A stretch of 64,000 nucleotides of DNA from Vibrio agarilyticus (GTDB taxonomy: Bacteria; Pseudomonadota; Gammaproteobacteria; Enterobacterales; Vibrionaceae): NCBI RefSeq assembly GCF_012641465.1, contig NZ_JABAIK010000001.1, positions 310,001 through 374,000 on the forward strand. Direction: 5' to 3'. Shown piece after piece: positions 17,580 through 26,632 of the stretch. The notes under the pieces are model-generated. The model searched no databases. It saw only the letters and a program-made list of their open reading frames with translations, and was not told the DNA's origin. Position 1 is the first letter of the stretch, and every line of letters begins with the position of its first letter. A program made the position numbers and the translations under genes.

Positions 17580-19046
17580 ATGGATGATAATATTATATTA
17601 ATGGAAGACCGCCAGCTTATTCCTAGATGGCATACTTCAAGGAAAGCGTTCCAATTAAGTTTTCCTAATGCACCACGGGAAATTGTGACTTCAGGTGAAA
17701 ATGATATTTGGCTAATAAAGGCTATTGATATTTGGAAAGAAAACCCTACTCTCCCTAATGCTATTGATCTATTTGTCAGATTGGTTCAGGATGATCTTAG
17801 AGAACATAAACTATATTCAACCTTAAGCAAACAGCTAATTAAATCTTACCAACAGTTACCTGATGTGATTAAAAACCTTGTCTGTCCAAAAGCAGATTAT
17901 TTAGATACAGCAGAAACCTATGGGTATTCGACTAGCGTAGATAGCATTAGATTGATAATTAAGAAATTAAAAGCACTAGTCGAAAAAAATCCAAGAGATT
18001 CTTGGAGCTGGATGGATCTTGGTTTCTATTACTCTATCATTGGTGAAACTGACAAGGCAGAGTACCATGTGTCAGTTGCGAGAAACCTAGATATAAACAA
18101 TTCTTTTATATCAAGGTCTTATACTCGTCACGCAATCCACTCAGGTGATCCTGAGCTAGCTGAATGGAATCTGCGAAAAAATCCTTTCCTAAAAAGTAAT
18201 CCAATGCTATTAAGTGCGTATATAGCTTTATGTAGCAGTTATAACATTGGTAGAAATAACGTAAGTGATGGTAGGAAATTGCTTAGTAACTGGAAAGGTG
18301 ATGCTAGTAGAATATCAGAACTACTGGCCTGTATTGGCACAATTGACATAAAAAATGGTTCTATAAAAAAAGGCAAAAAGTTAGTAAACCAAGCACTAGT
18401 CTCACCGTCTGAAAACGTCATATCACACATATCTTGGCTCAATCATAAACACAAGGTTAATATTAAAAACGCGAATCACAATTCTATTTCTTTAGAAAGA
18501 AACATTAATGATTTGTATTCAAAAGGTAACTTCAAAGAGTGCAGATCAGAGCTAATGAAAATGTATAACTTCCAGCCATATAGTAGTGCTTCTATTTCAG
18601 ATGCTGGGTATTTAAGTATTGTTGCTTTGCAAGATATGAATTTCGTGAAACTAATATCAGAGAATAGAGTACCTAAATCACATATGGGATTTAGTGAGCT
18701 TAATAACCTAATTGTAGCAAAAATGCTCTCTAATGAACTAGATGATATACATCGAGACATTGAATTACTCAGGAAAAAAGTCGATGCTACAGACGTTCAG
18801 ACAGTTGCAACTTTTAATGCAACGTGTGGAATGTTATTTTTCTCTATAGGCAACATTGAAACGGGCCAACAGTATTACGATAAATCCATTAGTTTGCTTT
18901 CTAAACACAATAATCAACGCTCATTGTGTGTAGCTAATTATTTTTATTCAATGATGCTAAAGGACTGTAACCCAGAAAAGGCTTCATTTGTAAAAAAAGA
19001 AGCTGTAAGACTCGGCAAAAAGCTTGGAATGTTGGAAATAAGCTAA
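17580..19046 (+). CDS. TPR-like partner of the island kinase
   Basis: A 488-residue protein without signal peptide or membrane spans. The region around residues 135-175 (NPRDSWSWMDLGFYYSIIGETDKAEYH...) is a clear tetratricopeptide-like helix pair, and later stretches (GTIDIKNGSIKKGKKLVNQAL; FSIGNIETGQQYYDKSISLL) repeat the pattern, so most of the protein is probably an alpha-solenoid for protein binding. A TTG start at 17571 is possible; ATG 17580 is preferred because the AAGGA site at 17564 is better spaced. It is coupled to the kinase gene, separated by 2 bases at most. No enzymatic motif is seen. The exact function is unknown. Confidence 0.65.
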   Translation: MDDNIILMEDRQLIPRWHTSRKAFQLSFPNAPREIVTSGENDIWLIKAIDIWKENPTLPNAIDLFVRLVQDDLREHKLYSTLSKQLIKSYQQLPDVIKNLVCPKADYLDTAETYGYSTSVDSIRLIIKKLKALVEKNPRDSWSWMDLGFYYSIIGETDKAEYHVSVARNLDINNSFISRSYTRHAIHSGDPELAEWNLRKNPFLKSNPMLLSAYIALCSSYNIGRNNVSDGRKLLSNWKGDASRISELLACIGTIDIKNGSIKKGKKLVNQALVSPSENVISHISWLNHKHKVNIKNANHNSISLERNINDLYSKGNFKECRSELMKMYNFQPYSSASISDAGYLSIVALQDMNFVKLISENRVPKSHMGFSELNNLIVAKMLSNELDDIHRDIELLRKKVDATDVQTVATFNATCGMLFFSIGNIETGQQYYDKSISLLSKHNNQRSLCVANYFYSMMLKDCNPEKASFVKKEAVRLGKKLGMLEIS

Positions 19047-19168
19047 TATCGCTTAGTCTTACTACCCCTTCAAAATATAGGAATATATCATTAAGCTCCA
19101 TATATCGAGAGCTATTTTACAACAAGTCTAGACCCTGCTCATTATCGAGAAAGGATTCTAACATATAC

Positions 19169-19188
19169 TGGAGCATTTTCATGCTCCA
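19169..19188. terminator. Hairpin between convergent genes
   Basis: An 8-bp stem TGGAGCAT with ATGCTCCA and a TTTC loop lies in the 231-base gap between the TPR-like gene and the end of the helicase gene. No strong T run follows. It may terminate either side weakly; the rest of the gap holds nothing recognisable. Confidence 0.4.
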
Positions 19189-19277
19189 TAAAGAAGTGCG
19201 CTGTAGCTAACACACTCAAGATAATGTTCAGTACTAAACGTGTAACCTTCGCCACAACGCACCCCATACCTTTGCGG

Positions 19278-21452
19278 TTACCTTGAAGTTGACTCTCTTA
19301 GCAACTTAGTCAAATAAACCTTTCTCCGACTTACTTTTGTCGGAGACGTTATTGCCTTGGCGAATGCCTGCTCACTGCCCAGCCAATACATATTTTCAGA
19401 CGCTCTTGTGTTAGCGGTGTATATCCACGACTTATCTATGAGTCGGTGATCTATGATGGGTGCGATTACTGTTGGGAATTGACTTCCTTGAGCTTTGTGC
19501 AAAGTGATAGCATACGCGAGTTCTATATCATCCAAGATATCCAACTTGATCTCAACAATTCGCCCTGTATCAATTTTCGCCCTAGCCAAGATACTTTTAT
19601 TCTCCTTATCGTGGAGTTCAATAATCTTGCCTAAAGTCCCATTCTGTATGTCAATCTCATAGTTGTTTCTTGTAAAGATGATTGGGTCACCCAACCTGAG
19701 TCCAATATCTTCAACTCGCCCTTCGGGAGATATGAGCAAAAGTTTTTTTCCATAAGGGTTCGCTATTGCCTGACAAAGTTGGTTAACCTCGCTGGCAATC
19801 TTTCTTGTTGGTGATATGACTTGAACATCAGTACTGGCTTTCAACTTGAGATATAAATCAACTATGTCGTTGACGATATTAGCCCTACTGGTTTCGGTGA
19901 AGAAAACATTCTTATAATTCAGTTCCTTTGGAACTCTCGAATTCCTGATATCATCTGCATAGTCAGGAATACCCGTTTCAACCTTTTGCCGACGAACAAC
20001 GTCAAGGTGCGTTCTTGGTAGATCCCCATACTGTATCAACTCCGACAAAACTAGCCCTGCGCCGATAGGCGGTAACTGCTCATCATCTCCTACGAATATG
20101 ATTCGTGTGCTCTTAGGTAGCTTCATAACTAACTTATAGAGGCTAGGCACATCAACCATAGATGCCTCATCGATCACAAGTAACATTGACTCATGGCTAT
20201 TGATATCTGCGTCATTCAGCATCAAGAATCTATGTATCGTTTGAGTTTCAACTAGGATGGACTCATGCAATCGCTTTGCTGCCCTACCACTTAGTGCCAC
20301 CCCGTACACTTTGAAGTCAAGAGCCATATAACTATCGACAATTGCTTTCATTACCGTTGTTTTACCCGTGCCAGCTCCACCTGTTAGGATAAATACGTGA
20401 TGCTCAAGACTCCGAATTATTGCTTCATTTTGCTTTTCAGTTAACGGGAACTTGAATTGAGCTACTGCATTTTTATAGGCCTCATCAGCTCCAGAGCGCC
20501 ACCCATTCCCTAAGTTAGCCAAGTAGTTCATACGCTTGGCAATCACGCTCTCCATGATGTACAGGCCAGTATGGTGAATCTGCTGAGTCTTATCGTTGTA
20601 ATAGATAGCGAGTGAGCTGTGAGCATTTACAAGGCACTCCTCAGCCAAACTTTCATCATCCTCACAGGCCTCCATCACCAAGTGCCACAGCTCGTCAATT
20701 TGAGCGACTGTGTGCCCTTCTTTACAGTGCTGATGCATTGCCTTTTCAACTATTGCGTTCATTCTTCTCGGGTCATACAGATCTATTTTGAAAGCTTCAG
20801 TTGCTAATGTATCTGTATCTTTAAATGAGACACCAAAGTGCTGTAACAAATAAGGATTTTGTTTTATCTGTTGTACAGCCTCAGACTTGTGGTACTTAAA
20901 AAGCTTTTGCTGAACTAATGGCGGAATGCCCATTTTTGCAAAATAGAGAGCATCGTTTAGGTTTTCGTATTTTCGATACCCTTCTGCGAGCTTACTTGCC
21001 AGTTGAGGAGTGAATAGGTCACTTATCTCCTTCGTTTCTCCTGTTTCAAGTAACTCAAATAACTTTACCCCAAATGCTTCGAAGACTCTTCGCGCTTTAA
21101 TCTCTCCAATACCCTCAAAATCTGGCTCCCTAGAAACAAATTGAATAAACTCCTCTACTGTTTCTGGTAGCACCATAACAGCGTCCGGTTGGGTAAAAGA
21201 ATATTGTGTAAGCTCATAACCACGATGGTTTACAGCCTTCTCGTCCACATTTCCTAACAACTCCCATACCTGACCTGCTCTCGGTTCAGCATTGAGCTTC
21301 TTTTCGCTTACTTCTACCGAAGCATAGGATTTAGCTGGTACACGATTTACATAGTCCTCGATTCGCACGAACATCCCATTGAATCTGTACATACCATTTC
21401 TCAAACCGTATACAGTTGTGACTCTGACGTAATACCGAGATGACACATTCAT
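19278..21452 (-). CDS. RecD2-like superfamily 1 DNA helicase
   Basis: A 724-residue ATP-dependent 5'-3' helicase of the RecD2/TraA class. The N-terminal half contains FEGIGEIKARRVFEAFG, a helix-hairpin-helix segment typical of RecD2. The motor carries Walker A GGAGTGKTT (about residue 355), Walker B VIDEASMVD, motif III FVGDDEQLPPIG and the late motif AITLHKAQGSQF. No relaxase or nuclease domain is attached. Its start overlaps the stop of the 138-aa gene by 4 bases (ATGA), so the two form an operon with the serine recombinase upstream. It probably supports island replication, repair or transfer, but this is inferred. Confidence 0.85.
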   Translation of the reverse strand: MNVSSRYYVRVTTVYGLRNGMYRFNGMFVRIEDYVNRVPAKSYASVEVSEKKLNAEPRAGQVWELLGNVDEKAVNHRGYELTQYSFTQPDAVMVLPETVEEFIQFVSREPDFEGIGEIKARRVFEAFGVKLFELLETGETKEISDLFTPQLASKLAEGYRKYENLNDALYFAKMGIPPLVQQKLFKYHKSEAVQQIKQNPYLLQHFGVSFKDTDTLATEAFKIDLYDPRRMNAIVEKAMHQHCKEGHTVAQIDELWHLVMEACEDDESLAEECLVNAHSSLAIYYNDKTQQIHHTGLYIMESVIAKRMNYLANLGNGWRSGADEAYKNAVAQFKFPLTEKQNEAIIRSLEHHVFILTGGAGTGKTTVMKAIVDSYMALDFKVYGVALSGRAAKRLHESILVETQTIHRFLMLNDADINSHESMLLVIDEASMVDVPSLYKLVMKLPKSTRIIFVGDDEQLPPIGAGLVLSELIQYGDLPRTHLDVVRRQKVETGIPDYADDIRNSRVPKELNYKNVFFTETSRANIVNDIVDLYLKLKASTDVQVISPTRKIASEVNQLCQAIANPYGKKLLLISPEGRVEDIGLRLGDPIIFTRNNYEIDIQNGTLGKIIELHDKENKSILARAKIDTGRIVEIKLDILDDIELAYAITLHKAQGSQFPTVIAPIIDHRLIDKSWIYTANTRASENMYWLGSEQAFAKAITSPTKVSRRKVYLTKLLRESTSR

Positions 21453-21865
21453 AAAATATTACCCATCGTATTGATGACATCTTCCAGCTCGGAATAACGA
21501 GCTAGTTTGGCTTTAAGCTCCAATATCTCAGACCTCAACTTGTTATTTTCAGCCTCTAGATGCCTAACTTTAGAAGCACTCTTGTCTCGCTCTTTACTGG
21601 GGGATGCTCTAGTGGCGGATGATTTTCCAACCGGACTAGGAAGAATTCCTATACTACGCAGGTAGTTCTCTAGATCTTCTAGGGCTTTGGCAAGGGCAGG
21701 GTTTTGTCTAAATGCAGACTTGCCTATATCAGCTTGCTTTGATATCTCACCTCGGTTGAGCTTACCTCGATGAATCATGCTCTTATAATCCGAATCAGAC
21801 TTAGTGGCCTTCCATATCTCGAACTTGTTCAAGTTTTCTTGAGCTAACTGTTGACCGTTTGCCAT
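21449..21865 (-). CDS. Small coiled-coil DNA-binding-like protein
   Basis: A 138-residue protein with two parts. Residues about 10-70 (IWKATKSDSDYKSMIHRGKLNRGEISKQADIGKSAF...) look like a small helix-turn-helix unit. After a Ser/Lys-rich linker, residues 95-130 (VRHLEAENNKLRSEILELKAKL) form a leucine-zipper coiled coil. This resembles accessory proteins found beside integrases in islands. The helicase gene begins inside its last 4 bases, and a serine recombinase gene ends 10 bases upstream, so the three are one operon. The role is unknown; accessory recombination factor or regulator is the best guess. Confidence 0.6.
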   Translation of the reverse strand: MANGQQLAQENLNKFEIWKATKSDSDYKSMIHRGKLNRGEISKQADIGKSAFRQNPALAKALEDLENYLRSIGILPSPVGKSSATRASPSKERDKSASKVRHLEAENNKLRSEILELKAKLARYSELEDVINTMGNIL

Positions 21866-21874
21866 TCCTATTCC

Positions 21875-22438
21875 TTATGTGTTTTTAGCACCGAGCACGC
21901 GATACACTGTTTGTCGAGATACACCACACTCTTTGCTAATCTGTGACTTGGGTATACCTGCACTGGCTTTTTGACGGATTACCTGAACTACATCTTGAGA
22001 TAAAGAGGGGCGACCAATATTTTTTCCCTTTGCTTTTGCTGCTTGCATACCTTCACGCTGCCTAATATTAATCAGCTTTCGCTCAAACTCTGCGAATGCC
22101 CCTAGCATTTGCATCGTCAATTTGGCAAAAGGATCTTCTTTAGTTGAAAACTCTAATTTTTCACTTAGAAATATAACCGAAGCGCCTTTATTGTTTACCA
22201 TATCGATAATGCTTTGAAGGTCGAGGAGGTTCCTAGCTAGCCTGTCAATAGAGTGAACATAAAGCTCGTCGCCTAAACGAAGGTACTCAATGCACTCTGT
22301 GAGTACTGGTCTGTTTCGAACAGTCTTAGCAGACATTCTCTCTACAAATAGTTTGTCTACATCAATACCGACTAATTGCCTGTCAATGTTCTGCTCTGCA
22401 CTGGACACTCGTATGTATCCGACTTTTTGAGTTGTCAT
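21875..22438 (-). CDS. Serine recombinase (resolvase/invertase family)
   Basis: A 187-residue small serine recombinase. The catalytic serine is in GYIRVSSAEQN (Ser12). The conserved arginines are in SIDRLARNLLDL and in FAEFERKLINIRQREG. The C-terminal domain GIPKSQISKECGVSRQTVYRVL is the DNA-binding helix-turn-helix of the Hin/resolvase group. It may resolve dimers or regulate the island through inversion. No inverted gene segment with paired sites was seen. It heads an operon with the 138-aa protein and the helicase, starting after a strong terminator. Confidence 0.9.
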   Translation of the reverse strand: MTTQKVGYIRVSSAEQNIDRQLVGIDVDKLFVERMSAKTVRNRPVLTECIEYLRLGDELYVHSIDRLARNLLDLQSIIDMVNNKGASVIFLSEKLEFSTKEDPFAKLTMQMLGAFAEFERKLINIRQREGMQAAKAKGKNIGRPSLSQDVVQVIRQKASAGIPKSQISKECGVSRQTVYRVLGAKNT

Positions 22439-22522
22439 AAATGAAATCGCCGAGATATCGTAACAAAAACACTACGCATTTAGTTACAGACTGTCAACAA
22501 ACAAAAATAGACCTTATGTTAC

Positions 22523-22560
22523 ACACAAAAACAGCACCACGGCAGGTGCTGTTTTTGTGT
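22523..22560. terminator. Strong hairpin downstream of the integrase operon
   Basis: A perfect 16-bp stem, ACACAAAAACAGCACC with its complement around a 6-nt loop, has T-rich sequence on one arm and A-rich on the other, so it can terminate in both directions. It separates the recombinase operon (28071 to 22615) from the serine recombinase operon. Confidence 0.75.
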
Positions 22561-22614
22561 AACTAAAGTGTACCTTTATGGACAGTTTTTCAAGAAAGCC
22601 AGCATGCGGAATGA

Positions 22615-23271
22615 TTATTTGTCCTTGAAATAGTCAGGTAGGTTTTCCAGATTGAAAAGCTCACTATCCGTCAGTAAGTCAATGACTTTACCATTCTTAA
22701 CCACGAAAGAACCTTCCGTGTTTTGCGCTGTTCGAAGCTCAGGTTTTAGTAAATTTTCGATAACTTCAAGAGCCTTACTAAGCTGCGCTTTGTCACTTTC
22801 ATGCAATTGTTTGATCGTAGCTAATTCAGATTGTGTATATGTTGTGGCCTTAGGTGGAGCAATAGAGGCTATAACACTGTTTCGTTTGTCCTGTGCTTCA
22901 ACTAACAGCAACCGAATTTCATTCTCTTTCCCATCGACTTCATGCTCGAGTTCATCCACCCGTGAGGTCAGCCTCTCTATATCCAACTTTTGCTGCCTGA
23001 TCTTTAATTCGAGCCTAACCTTTGCGTCAGGTTTTTCCTTTTTCTTGCCGACAAAGTTATCGATCAGAACCTTATATCGACTACCTGATCTCCTCAATGT
23101 AGAACTATCGACAGGCATCCCATACTCCGTCATTTTTTGTGCTACATACTCCGAAAGTTTACGCGAAGATGCGAACGTTGAATTTGATGCTGTTAACTCA
23201 ACAAGAATTTTCTCAATAAATTCAACCCGCTTCTTCGCAAGAGATTGTTTCCGCTCTATTAAAGTTGCCAT
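22615..23271 (-). CDS. Coiled-coil accessory protein of the recombinase operon (TnpC/GinD-like role)
   Basis: A 218-residue protein. Residues 1-75 are basic and helical and include SSTLRRSGSRYKVLIDNFVG, a plausible DNA-binding unit. Residues 80-130 (RQQKLDIERLTSRVDELEHEVDGKENEI) are a long coiled coil. It is the third gene of the operon, 4 bases after the 1118-aa recombinase, with a ribosome site AGAGG. Tn554-type and GInt-type elements also end their recombinase operon with a small helical protein, so an accessory role in strand exchange is likely. There is no sequence motif that proves it. Confidence 0.6.
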   Translation of the reverse strand: MATLIERKQSLAKKRVEFIEKILVELTASNSTFASSRKLSEYVAQKMTEYGMPVDSSTLRRSGSRYKVLIDNFVGKKKEKPDAKVRLELKIRQQKLDIERLTSRVDELEHEVDGKENEIRLLLVEAQDKRNSVIASIAPPKATTYTQSELATIKQLHESDKAQLSKALEVIENLLKPELRTAQNTEGSFVVKNGKVIDLLTDSELFNLENLPDYFKDK

Positions 23272-23275
23272 AACG

Positions 23276-26200
23276 CTACCTCTGGTTTCCGGTACTCATC
23301 AGAGCCAATATCTCATTATTGGTTAATCCTCGAAGATCAGCCTTCGTTTTTGCCACTGCCACTAAATACTCTATATCAGACAGATCATCAGCAGACTGGC
23401 CCACTCGATCTTTAGCCCTAACCTCTATTTTTCTTCTAAGTCTTGATGCTTGCATTTTTAGCTTATCACTATGCAAATGCGGAATCCCCTCCGTTTCCTT
23501 TAGTCTTAACATGAGCATTTCTTGCTCACTTGCGCCATGAGCTTTCATTGAATTCAATAGCTGTAAGCCCTCGTCAGACACATAATAGATACCGTTAACA
23601 TTGGCGTTAGCATCTTCGATCACGTTCTTACGCACTTCCCAATATGATGCTTTGATAACACACTCCATTTTCTCGTTCTCGAGTTCTTTTCTTTCTGTCT
23701 CAAGCATTTCAAAGTTATCTAACTTTGTATTTATTGTTTTAATGTCATCACACAAAAGACGAATTGTTGAAGTTATCGCAGGAAGGTTGTTGTTTGTGCA
23801 CACAGTTAATGGACATGCATGGCAGTTTTTCTCACCAATGCTATTAATAATTTCTTTAGGACATTCTCCACCTGTAGGGCAAATGTGGGTACGGAAATAA
23901 GCAATATTGTTGATGTTAGCTCTCCCCAACTCGGTAAGTCCGTTGAGTTGAATTACAGTTTCTCCCATATCGAAATTTACCGATTGAGCGTTATACTTAG
24001 CTATTGTCTTACTTGGTGAATCATTCAATTCCTTCTCAAAAGCCTGCTGGTTAATTTCCAGATCACGCACAGATAGTATGGCATTCTGATCGTTTGCCTT
24101 AGCATCATCTATGATCATAACAATCTGATTAATCAGTTCCTTTGATGCGCTATCAGGTAAACTTTTTGTATAGAAGTCTACTGTCGCTTCAGACTGACCA
24201 GTCAAGTATTTACCAACTACATTCGACCCTAAAATTGGTGCAAAAACACTGACCGTCATAGTTCGCAATGAGTGCGGTGTTACTCGAGTTTTTCTAATGA
24301 CAGGTGTAAAGGCAACGGCCTTGTGACAATCATGATATGAAACTGAAATATCGCATAGTTTTGTATCAAACTCGCCTAAACTCGTAAGGTAGAGGAACTC
24401 ATTCACTGAATAGTTAAGTGCAGGGGTAAAGAGTGTTGTAGGCTCAAAACTAACACCATTTCGGGTTAGGAACGCTTCATACTCATTGATGATTTCACTA
24501 AAAAAGTGAGGACACGCGGCGTCGTTGTGAAACTTTTTTATTCTAAATAATGGTGAGACATTTCCCCATTTAGAGTCCTCATAACCACCATAAGGAATTT
24601 CACCACAAATACTCGGGTTGGACTCCATTGCCCTTTTTTTGATCTTATATACCTTGAGTAAAATCTCCATCGTCTCTTTAGATACCGTGACCGGATACGA
24701 CTCATTTTTGGCCTTATCGTTTGTCACTATCAACTGTTGGTACGCGCCACCATTGGGAGAATATAAATTGAAGCACTCTCGATCATCCAACCAAATAGCA
24801 TTTGACCTTCTCAGTCCAGAGTGAAGACCTAAATTCATTAGAGACCATGCGATGTGATTGTGGATATACACGTTCTCATCTTTAGTGCCTAATTTCTTCC
24901 TGACCGCATCATTTTTAACCAGCTTTATCTGAGGCATTTGGCTTAGGTTTACTCTTCCTATTTTCATAGGAACGCTACCGTCAATATTGACATTTCGATC
25001 TACTACAACATAGTTCCTACAATTTACGCCTGTTTCTATCGCTCTCTGCGACTCCTCTAGAATCTGATTTGTAACCTCTTTACAAAAACTACGTAAACCA
25101 AGCCAATATTCTAAACCAAAGACATACTTGGTATTTTTCACATACCTGTTACCCTTTTTTTCCTTAGCCTTTCCTACAAGAGGGTTTCTAAAGTTCTGCA
25201 CCAACCCCGAATCTAAAGTAGTAAGATAATCAAAAAAATTGCTGATGATTAGCAAAGCATCCCTACCACTGTTGTTACTTTTAGTATCATCTCGGTGTAC
25301 AGCAGAGGTCATATCATAGACAAACTGTTGAAGCGTTACTGGGTATTGAAAGCCCTCTGTAAATTTGTCGCGATTTTCAATTTCAAATACATTGCTCCGC
25401 TGAACGTAAATACTATGCAGCAAATCTTCTGGTCGCTCTGGGTAGGTGAATTTTCCAAAAAAGTCAGTATTAAAGTAAGCGGGTAGATACGAGAATAGGT
25501 ATTTATTCAGAATACTGAGTCGCATTTTCTTCTGTTTGACTGTTGCAGCTTCATTTGAGGTTGCACGAATATAATCATGTTGCGCAGCTATCCAAAAATT
25601 ATCATCATTCAGTTGCTCAGGGTAAAATGCTGCATCACTGCCTCCCTTCCCAGACCAGTAGCCATAATCTATAAGGGTTTTTCTATCTCTTGTAGGAACC
25701 GTGATCTCTTTGATTCCTTGAACATTTTTACCAACCAAGCTCCATAACTTGCTCGATTTCTCACCGTATACTGCTATATTTGATACTGGCTTTGTAACCC
25801 TCTGTATTGCAACTCGCTTATCGATGAACTCATTGTAGATATCGTTTTCATTCATAAGTTCTGCGCGAACTAGAAAGTCAATCGCAGGGCTGATATTGTA
25901 ACCGGCTGGGCTGTTGTTATGATGCTTCATTAAATCGTCATGATAACTGAGCAAAACATCCACGGTTATTTCATTTGCGTCTGTAATTCCATGAGCCACA
26001 ATAATGTCCGCTAGTCGCTTGAAAGACTGATTGAGCTTATCTGTTGACAAGTTTTCCAATTGAATATACTTCGCATACCATTTTTTGAATGATGGTACTT
26101 GTATGCACGAGACGTTGGTTTCAAATCGCTTCGTTGTCGCACCAAGCCAGAAATCACTGGCCAGCGGTGGGATAAATTGGCTCATAGCTGTAGTGCTAAT

Positions 26201-26632
26201 ACGTATCGCAGCATTTGCTGATTTAGGGTGGGAACCTACCATTGGGTTCAATGCAACAAGTTTTTGCAAAGCAAGATAAGACACAAAGAGGCGCATATTG
26301 TGCATGCGATTGAAGATGTCATTCGGTCTAATCTTATTGGATGATGGTACCAGTTTGTCCAACACAGGAAGATATTTTTCTTTAGTATCGCCACGAACCT
26401 CCATTTTCAGCAGAGTTTCCATTTCCACCAAAAAATCCTTAATTTCATCAAGTTGCATTTGGGATATTTTAATTAAGGTAGCAATACAATCATCACTTCC
26501 ATCGTCAGCACCTTTAAATTTTCGTTTGTATGAAGCAGGAAAGGCACTATCGCAACTCTCCTTTAATTTAATGCTAAAGGAGTCAACAATCGTTCTGAAA
26601 CTGTCTGTTGTGAAGTTATCGTTGAAGATCAT
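23276..26632 (-). CDS. Very large tyrosine recombinase (1118 aa) with Cys-rich tail
   Basis: A second tyrosine recombinase, two to three times the usual length. The catalytic domain is recognisable: LHSGLRRSNAIWL with Arg608, VTPHSLRTMTVS with His787 and Arg790, and LTGQSEATVDFYTK with the nucleophile candidate Tyr821. Residues about 1-560 are a long N-terminal extension. After the catalytic domain, near residue 916, comes a Cys motif (CPTGGECP, then CHACPLTVC) that could bind zinc, as in TnpB-type recombinases, and a final helical region. The start overlaps the stop of the 480-aa recombinase by 4 bases (ATGA), so the two are made together and probably act as a heteromer. Confidence 0.78.
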   Translation of the reverse strand: MIFNDNFTTDSFRTIVDSFSIKLKESCDSAFPASYKRKFKGADDGSDDCIATLIKISQMQLDEIKDFLVEMETLLKMEVRGDTKEKYLPVLDKLVPSSNKIRPNDIFNRMHNMRLFVSYLALQKLVALNPMVGSHPKSANAAIRISTTAMSQFIPPLASDFWLGATTKRFETNVSCIQVPSFKKWYAKYIQLENLSTDKLNQSFKRLADIIVAHGITDANEITVDVLLSYHDDLMKHHNNSPAGYNISPAIDFLVRAELMNENDIYNEFIDKRVAIQRVTKPVSNIAVYGEKSSKLWSLVGKNVQGIKEITVPTRDRKTLIDYGYWSGKGGSDAAFYPEQLNDDNFWIAAQHDYIRATSNEAATVKQKKMRLSILNKYLFSYLPAYFNTDFFGKFTYPERPEDLLHSIYVQRSNVFEIENRDKFTEGFQYPVTLQQFVYDMTSAVHRDDTKSNNSGRDALLIISNFFDYLTTLDSGLVQNFRNPLVGKAKEKKGNRYVKNTKYVFGLEYWLGLRSFCKEVTNQILEESQRAIETGVNCRNYVVVDRNVNIDGSVPMKIGRVNLSQMPQIKLVKNDAVRKKLGTKDENVYIHNHIAWSLMNLGLHSGLRRSNAIWLDDRECFNLYSPNGGAYQQLIVTNDKAKNESYPVTVSKETMEILLKVYKIKKRAMESNPSICGEIPYGGYEDSKWGNVSPLFRIKKFHNDAACPHFFSEIINEYEAFLTRNGVSFEPTTLFTPALNYSVNEFLYLTSLGEFDTKLCDISVSYHDCHKAVAFTPVIRKTRVTPHSLRTMTVSVFAPILGSNVVGKYLTGQSEATVDFYTKSLPDSASKELINQIVMIIDDAKANDQNAILSVRDLEINQQAFEKELNDSPSKTIAKYNAQSVNFDMGETVIQLNGLTELGRANINNIAYFRTHICPTGGECPKEIINSIGEKNCHACPLTVCTNNNLPAITSTIRLLCDDIKTINTKLDNFEMLETERKELENEKMECVIKASYWEVRKNVIEDANANVNGIYYVSDEGLQLLNSMKAHGASEQEMLMLRLKETEGIPHLHSDKLKMQASRLRRKIEVRAKDRVGQSADDLSDIEYLVAVAKTKADLRGLTNNEILALMSTGNQR

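Noticed and set aside
22439-22614. Invertible segment or res site controlled by the serine recombinase
   Set aside because: The region has a strong terminator, but no paired inverted or directly repeated crossover sites were found by eye.
22652-23326. 224-codon plus-strand frame opposite the coiled-coil gene
   Set aside because: It is Ser/Phe-rich antisense shadow of a convincing minus-strand gene with a ribosome site and operon position.
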